A stretch of 9,162 bases of DNA from CAZIQY01 sp964541605. Lineage in GTDB: Bacteria > Desulfobacterota > Syntrophia > Syntrophales > UBA2185. Where the stretch lies: NCBI GenBank assembly GCA_964541605.1, contig CAZIQY010000099.1, forward strand, positions 1 to 9,162. The letters run 5' to 3'. Under the pieces are notes generated by a model that did no database searches, was not told where the DNA came from, and saw only the letters and a list, made by a program, of their open reading frames with translations. Each line of letters opens with the position of its first letter. Position 1 is the first letter of the stretch. A program made the translations under genes and the position numbers. This document shows, piece by piece, positions 6,285 to 9,162 of this stretch.

Positions 6285-7171
6285 CGCTCGATGCACTCAA
6301 TGCCCGGCTTGCGGACAGATTCCCGTATAAGCTCTACCTGGCCAGGGCCACAGAGATTGATTTTTTGGATAAAAATGCGCGTTTCATGACCAAAGAGCAG
6401 TTTGCGTCGCTGACCCGGAACATCAAAACGGACGGCGCCTTGACGTCCCTGCCATTGTGTTATCGCCAGGAGAACGGGAAGCTCCTTGTCTTGTCCGGCA
6501 ATCACAGGATCAAGGCGGCCGTCGAGGCCGGGATCGAGGAATTTCTGGTCATGTTGATTGATAAGCCCCTGTCAAAGCAGCGGCAGATTGCTATTCAGCT
6601 TTCCCATAACGCCCTGTCCGGCCAGGATGACGAGCAGATCCTCAAGGAGTTATGGCAACAAATTGATGAACTGGAGGCGTCAATCTATTCCGGCTTGTCC
6701 ACGGAACTGATAGACAAGCTCAATAATACCGACTTTGTAACCATATCGGAACAGAGGGTACTCTATAAAGAAATCGTCCTGCTCTTCTTACCTGAAGAGA
6801 TCGAGGAGCTGAAAGCGATTTGTGAGGGTATCGTCGAGTCGGTAAAAACAAAGACCGCATTTGTGGGCCGGATCACGGAATATGAAGACATCCTGGAGGG
6901 GATCATTGCGGCAAAGCAGGGATATAAGATCATCAACTCTACCCTGGCGTTTTTTGCCATGGCGCGGGTTATCAGAGAATACATGGAAGGCAAAGTAGAG
7001 TCTCTGCAGGAAGCGATGGAAGATGGTGTGGAAGATACGGTTACGTTCACCCTGGGCGGGACCAGGAAAAGAATCCAAAAAGAAACAGCCAAAGCCGTCC
7101 GTAAAAAAATCAAGGAAAAGGCCGATGAGGGGATAGACCTGGACGCAGCGCTTATGTCGATGTCAAAATAA
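6263..7171 (+). CDS. ParB/Srx-fold domain protein, partner of the modification gene
   Basis: This 302-residue protein has a ParB N-terminal-like domain at about 25-115. EIDFLDKNARFMTKEQFASL at 31-50 is followed by IKTDGALTSLPLCYR and then the diagnostic box VLSGNHRIKAAVEAG at 76-90, equivalent to the GERR-type motif of ParB nucleotide-binding domains. IQLSHNALSGQDD at 111-123 closes the domain and is common in phage ParB-like proteins. No ParB-type central helix-turn-helix is obvious. The rest is mostly helical, with a Lys/Glu-rich coiled-coil-like tail at about 265-290. The superfamily includes CTPases, nucleases and kinases, so the activity cannot be named. ATG 6263 lies inside the previous gene and has GAGGAGG at 6246-6252, ten bases upstream. 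The tight overlap suggests a joint role with the modification protein, as DNA-specificity factor, nucleotide-using enzyme or nuclease. Confidence 0.8.
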   Translation: MAQEIQVALDALNARLADRFPYKLYLARATEIDFLDKNARFMTKEQFASLTRNIKTDGALTSLPLCYRQENGKLLVLSGNHRIKAAVEAGIEEFLVMLIDKPLSKQRQIAIQLSHNALSGQDDEQILKELWQQIDELEASIYSGLSTELIDKLNNTDFVTISEQRVLYKEIVLLFLPEEIEELKAICEGIVESVKTKTAFVGRITEYEDILEGIIAAKQGYKIINSTLAFFAMARVIREYMEGKVESLQEAMEDGVEDTVTFTLGGTRKRIQKETAKAVRKKIKEKADEGIDLDAALMSMSK

Positions 7172-7364
7172 GGAATTCAAATAGACACAGTAGAACATAC
7201 ATAGTTTATTATCCTGGGTTTCTCATGGAAATCATTTGCATAATCCCATTAATTGCGTTACAAAACGCGCAGTGTCAAGTTGAGATCAGGTCATATATCG
7301 GACGGATGATCGGCATTTGAGTGCCAGGGGTTGTTTGCATCTGAAATAGGCTTTGAGGAGAACA
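7172..7364. other. Intergenic region between the phage-type module and the regulator gene
   Basis: About 190 bases without a gene. The G+C content and style change here. A small perfect hairpin (GCGTT at 7255-7259, AACGC at 7264-7268, loop ACAA) is present but lacks a T-tract, so it is not a clear terminator. No convincing -35/-10 pair or attachment-site core was found. It may mark the boundary between phage-derived and accessory genes. Confidence 0.4.
7356..7360 (+). promoter_or_regulatory. Ribosome binding site that sets the start of the regulator gene
   Basis: AGGAG sits four bases before ATG 7365, within a longer GAGGAG. It overlaps the alternative upstream TTG at 7353, which would place the binding site inside the coding region, so ATG 7365 is the better start. 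Confidence 0.75.
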
Positions 7365-8876
7365 ATGAACCCGGATCGCATAAAGAAACTACTCAAGCTG
7401 AAGGAAAACATACGTCTTGAGCTTAAGGAAACTCGGACAGCCCTGCCGGACAATCTCTTCGATACCATCTGCGCCATGCTGAATCGTGATGGAGGCGATA
7501 TCTTGCTGGGCGTGGCCGATGACGGGCAAATTACCGGCATCGATCCACAGCGTGTCGAAACGATCACGAATAATCTGGTCAATCTTTCGAACAATCCGCA
7601 GAAACTTGATCCGCCTTTCATTCTCTTTCCTCAGCGATACACCGTCGAAGGAAAAATAATTCTCCATGTCCAGGTGCCTCAGAGTTCCCAATTGCATAAA
7701 TCAGCGAACGTAGTCTATGATCGCAGCCAGGACGGTGATTTTAGAGTTACCCAGCCACCCCGGATTGCCGAATTGTATAATCGAAAGCAACTGCATTACA
7801 CGGAAGGAATCATTTTCCCCGCCCTTCGCTTTGAAGATTTCAATGCCGATTTATTCCCCAGGATCAGGAATCTGATCCGGAGCAACAATACCCGACACCC
7901 CTGGCTTGAACTGGATGACCGACAGATTCTCATGAAGGCAGGCCTTTTCAGGCGTGATCCACGGACAGGTGAGGAAGGCTATGTAATGGCTGCCGCCCTG
8001 CTCTTGGGAAGGGATGAGATAATCCAACAGGTCGTCCCTCATTACAAGATCGACGCCCTGGTGCGGAAGATCCATATAGATCGTTACGATGACCGGGAAT
8101 ACATTCAGACCAATCTGATTGACGCATACGACCGGATGCTGGATTTCGTTGCAAAACACCTTCCGGACGTCTTTTTCATGGAAGGAGACCAGCGCATCAG
8201 CCTGCGTACAAGAATTTTCCGGGAGATTGTGGCCAATATTCTTGTACATCGGGAATATACGAACGCCCTCCCGGCGACATTCTGCATCTACCGGGACCGA
8301 GTGGAGATGGAGAACGCCAACAATCCGCACGGAGAGGGGCAGCTTTCTCTGGACGACTTCACTCCTTACCCCAAAAACCCGCTCATTTCGAAGTTCTTCA
8401 TGCAGTTGGGCAGGGTCGAGGAACTGGGATCCGGTTTCTTGAATGTCCACAAATACCTTGGATATTACTCCCCAAAGAAAAAACCGCAATTTATTGAAGG
8501 GGTTCGCTTCAGAACGATCATCCCTCTCGATGAGTCCTTGATGACCGACTATGGCAGAGTAAATGGCCGAGTAAATGGCCGAGTAAGTGGCCGAGTAAAT
8601 GAATGGATCACCAAGGGCATGGATGAGAAAATCGTCGGCGAGATAAAAGATACTGTCAGGCAGAAACTCGTTGAAATGGTCATGATTATTCATGCTGTTC
8701 CAAAGCAGAAAAAGCATGATGTGGCAAAAAGGATGAATATTTCCATTCGGACGGCGACCAGGTATTTAAAGATATTGCAGGATTTGGGAATTACTCGCTT
8801 TGAAGGCGCGCCGAAAACAGGCGGCTATGTACTGAGCAGTTATTTTCTGAAGGATATTGAACGCGGAACCGGTTGA
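7365..8876 (+). CDS. AlbA_2 (Schlafen-like) / HATPase_c_4 / winged-helix regulator, RecG-like in older annotation
   Basis: A 503-residue protein of the group often labelled 'putative transcriptional regulator' or, misleadingly, RecG-like helicase. Residues about 15-130 form an AlbA_2 (divergent AAA_4, Schlafen-like) nucleic-acid-binding domain, with LELKETR at 18-24 and NRDGGDILLGVADDGQITGI at 40-59. Residues about 280-390 match the GHKL-like HATPase_c_4 domain, with IFREIVANILVHREYTN at 284-300 as the N-box, VEMENANNPHG at 313-323 and GRVEELGSG at 349-357. A linker of four near-identical GRVN units (397-412) leads to a C-terminal winged helix (DVAKRMNISIRTATRYLKIL at 452-471). It is intact and of normal length. 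Such proteins occur among bacterial accessory and defence genes, but no target is evident here. Its stop codon lies within a direct repeat at 8870-8884. Confidence 0.85.
   Translation: MNPDRIKKLLKLKENIRLELKETRTALPDNLFDTICAMLNRDGGDILLGVADDGQITGIDPQRVETITNNLVNLSNNPQKLDPPFILFPQRYTVEGKIILHVQVPQSSQLHKSANVVYDRSQDGDFRVTQPPRIAELYNRKQLHYTEGIIFPALRFEDFNADLFPRIRNLIRSNNTRHPWLELDDRQILMKAGLFRRDPRTGEEGYVMAAALLLGRDEIIQQVVPHYKIDALVRKIHIDRYDDREYIQTNLIDAYDRMLDFVAKHLPDVFFMEGDQRISLRTRIFREIVANILVHREYTNALPATFCIYRDRVEMENANNPHGEGQLSLDDFTPYPKNPLISKFFMQLGRVEELGSGFLNVHKYLGYYSPKKKPQFIEGVRFRTIIPLDESLMTDYGRVNGRVNGRVSGRVNEWITKGMDEKIVGEIKDTVRQKLVEMVMIIHAVPKQKKHDVAKRMNISIRTATRYLKILQDLGITRFEGAPKTGGYVLSSYFLKDIERGTG
8553..8600. 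repeat. In-frame 12-bp tandem repeat (four units) encoding GRVN
   Basis: Four contiguous 12-base units of the form GGCCGAGTAAAT lie at 8553-8564, 8565-8576, 8577-8588 and 8589-8600. Unit 1 has GGCAGAGTAAAT and unit 3 GGCCGAGTAAGT; units 2 and 4 are identical. They encode GRVN GRVN GRVS GRVN between the ATPase-like and winged-helix domains. A 12-base unit can change in number without shifting the frame, so linker length may vary between strains. Confidence 0.9.
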
Positions 8877-8908
8877 CACTAAAAGGACGAAAGCGGTTGA
8901 GACTAAAA
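8870..8908. repeat. Two 15-bp direct repeats, possible insertion-sequence end remnant
   Basis: CGGTTGACACTAAAA at 8870-8884 and CGGTTGAGACTAAAA at 8894-8908 differ at one base and are spaced 24 bases apart. The second is followed by TGAGAGGGCGG. Short spaced TTGACACTAAAA-type repeats are reminiscent of the multiple terminal repeats of IS21-family elements. No transposase gene is in the window, so the insertion-sequence origin is only a suggestion. The first copy contains the stop codon of the preceding gene. Confidence 0.5.
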
Positions 8909-8937
8909 TGAGAGGGCGGAAGCTTATATTATCATTG

Positions 8938-8957
8938 CGATAAAATCGATATTTTCG
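8938..8957. promoter_or_regulatory. Imperfect palindrome, possible operator
   Basis: CGATAAAATCGATATTTTCG matches its own reverse complement at 16 of 20 positions, with a perfect ATCGAT centre. It lies about 50 bases before the start at 9009, a plausible place for a repressor site. In A+T-rich sequence such a palindrome can be chance. Confidence 0.3.
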
Positions 8958-9008
8958 TCCTTGGATTTACAACATCTTGATTTTGATCGAGCTTTTAAAG
9001 GGGATTAA

Positions 9009-9143
9009 ATGCAATCTAAGCGCATTTTCATTTTAGGGGCAGGTAGTTCGATAGGCCACAGCAATAATGAATTCCCCTCAATAACCGGATTTTTTATGTT
9101 AGCGAAAGCCTTAGTACCATATTTCAAAAATACGGTTACGTAA
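9009..9143 (+). pseudogene. N-terminal fragment of a Gly-rich nucleotide-binding protein, prematurely stopped
   Basis: ATG 9009 is preceded by AAAGGGGA at 8997-9004, a good ribosome binding site. The 44 codons begin MQSKRIFILGAGSSIGHS, a hydrophobic strand plus Gly-rich loop as at the start of Rossmann-type or SIR2-like NAD-binding domains. A FPSITGFFMLAKAL helix at residues 22-35 then follows. This resembles the beginning of a larger protein, but a TAA stops it at 9141-9143. Deleting one A from the run at 9126-9130 would continue an open frame (IRLRKMILIHD) to the window end, so a frameshift or a sequencing error is plausible. It could also be a genuine short protein. Its function is not known; a link with defence-type SIR2 proteins is only a guess. 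Confidence 0.45.
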
Positions 9144-9162
9144 AATGATCTTGATTCACGAC

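Noticed and set aside
7255..7268. Intrinsic terminator after the ParB-like gene
   Set aside because: The stem is only five base pairs and no T-tract follows.
7851..8717. 288-codon - strand frame with repeated SAIY units
   Set aside because: It is antisense to the regulator gene. The repeated residues are just the complement of the GRVN-coding 12-bp units.
7365..8876. RecG helicase
   Set aside because: There are no DEAD/helicase motifs. The RecG label for this group is a common carry-over; the domains seen are AlbA_2 and HATPase_c_4-like.

Overview
The window looks like part of a tailed-phage-derived element (prophage, degraded prophage or phage satellite) in a Gram-negative bacterium, with its right end running into accessory or defence-like host DNA. 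The lambda-gpA-type terminase and the mixed codon use would suit a Desulfobacterota/Syntrophales-like host. That taxonomic guess is weak and rests on overall impression only.

Layout, all genes on the + strand: (1) 1-154, extremely A+T-rich low-complexity leader with a 17-codon mini-ORF whose stop overlaps the next start. (2) 155-1471, primase-type protein with a CHC2-like zinc finger and a TOPRIM domain but no helicase. (3) 1495-2256 and 2257-4266, small and large terminase subunits, head to tail with no gap. (4) 4271-4477, a small helix-turn-helix protein. (5) 4478-4985, an intergenic stretch of about 500 bp holding a degenerate 35-36 bp tandem repeat cluster, perfect inverted repeats, a pair of 13-bp direct repeats and a strong hairpin just before the next gene. 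(6) 4986-6284 and 6263-7171, a translationally overlapping pair: a protein with a D12-methyltransferase-like N-terminus fused to a Mom/GNAT-like C-terminus, then a ParB/Srx-fold protein. (7) 7172-7364, short intergenic region. (8) 7365-8876, an AlbA_2/Schlafen-like plus HATPase_c_4-like plus winged-helix regulator with an in-frame 12-bp tandem repeat. (9) 8870-9008, short direct repeats and a palindrome. (10) 9009-9143, the start of a gene with a Gly-rich nucleotide-binding N-terminus, stopped after 44 codons.

How the parts may work together: primase, terminase and the small DNA-binding protein form a replication/packaging module. The 4986-7171 pair is the most interesting part. It is best read as a DNA base-modification (anti-restriction) cassette that would mark the element's DNA before or during packaging. 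The modification protein has a recognisable SAM-binding-like motif, but its motif IV is altered from the usual (D/N/S)PP(Y/F) to LPTY. Its C-terminus resembles the Mom-type acyltransferase fold, so a hypermodified adenine is a more attractive guess than plain N6-methyladenine. The untranslated leader contains a hairpin with an anti-Shine-Dalgarno-like loop that could control its translation, loosely recalling the translational control of phage Mu mom. No portal, capsid or tail gene follows the terminase here. The switch to a signalling/defence-type gene suggests a satellite, a degraded prophage or an end of the element.
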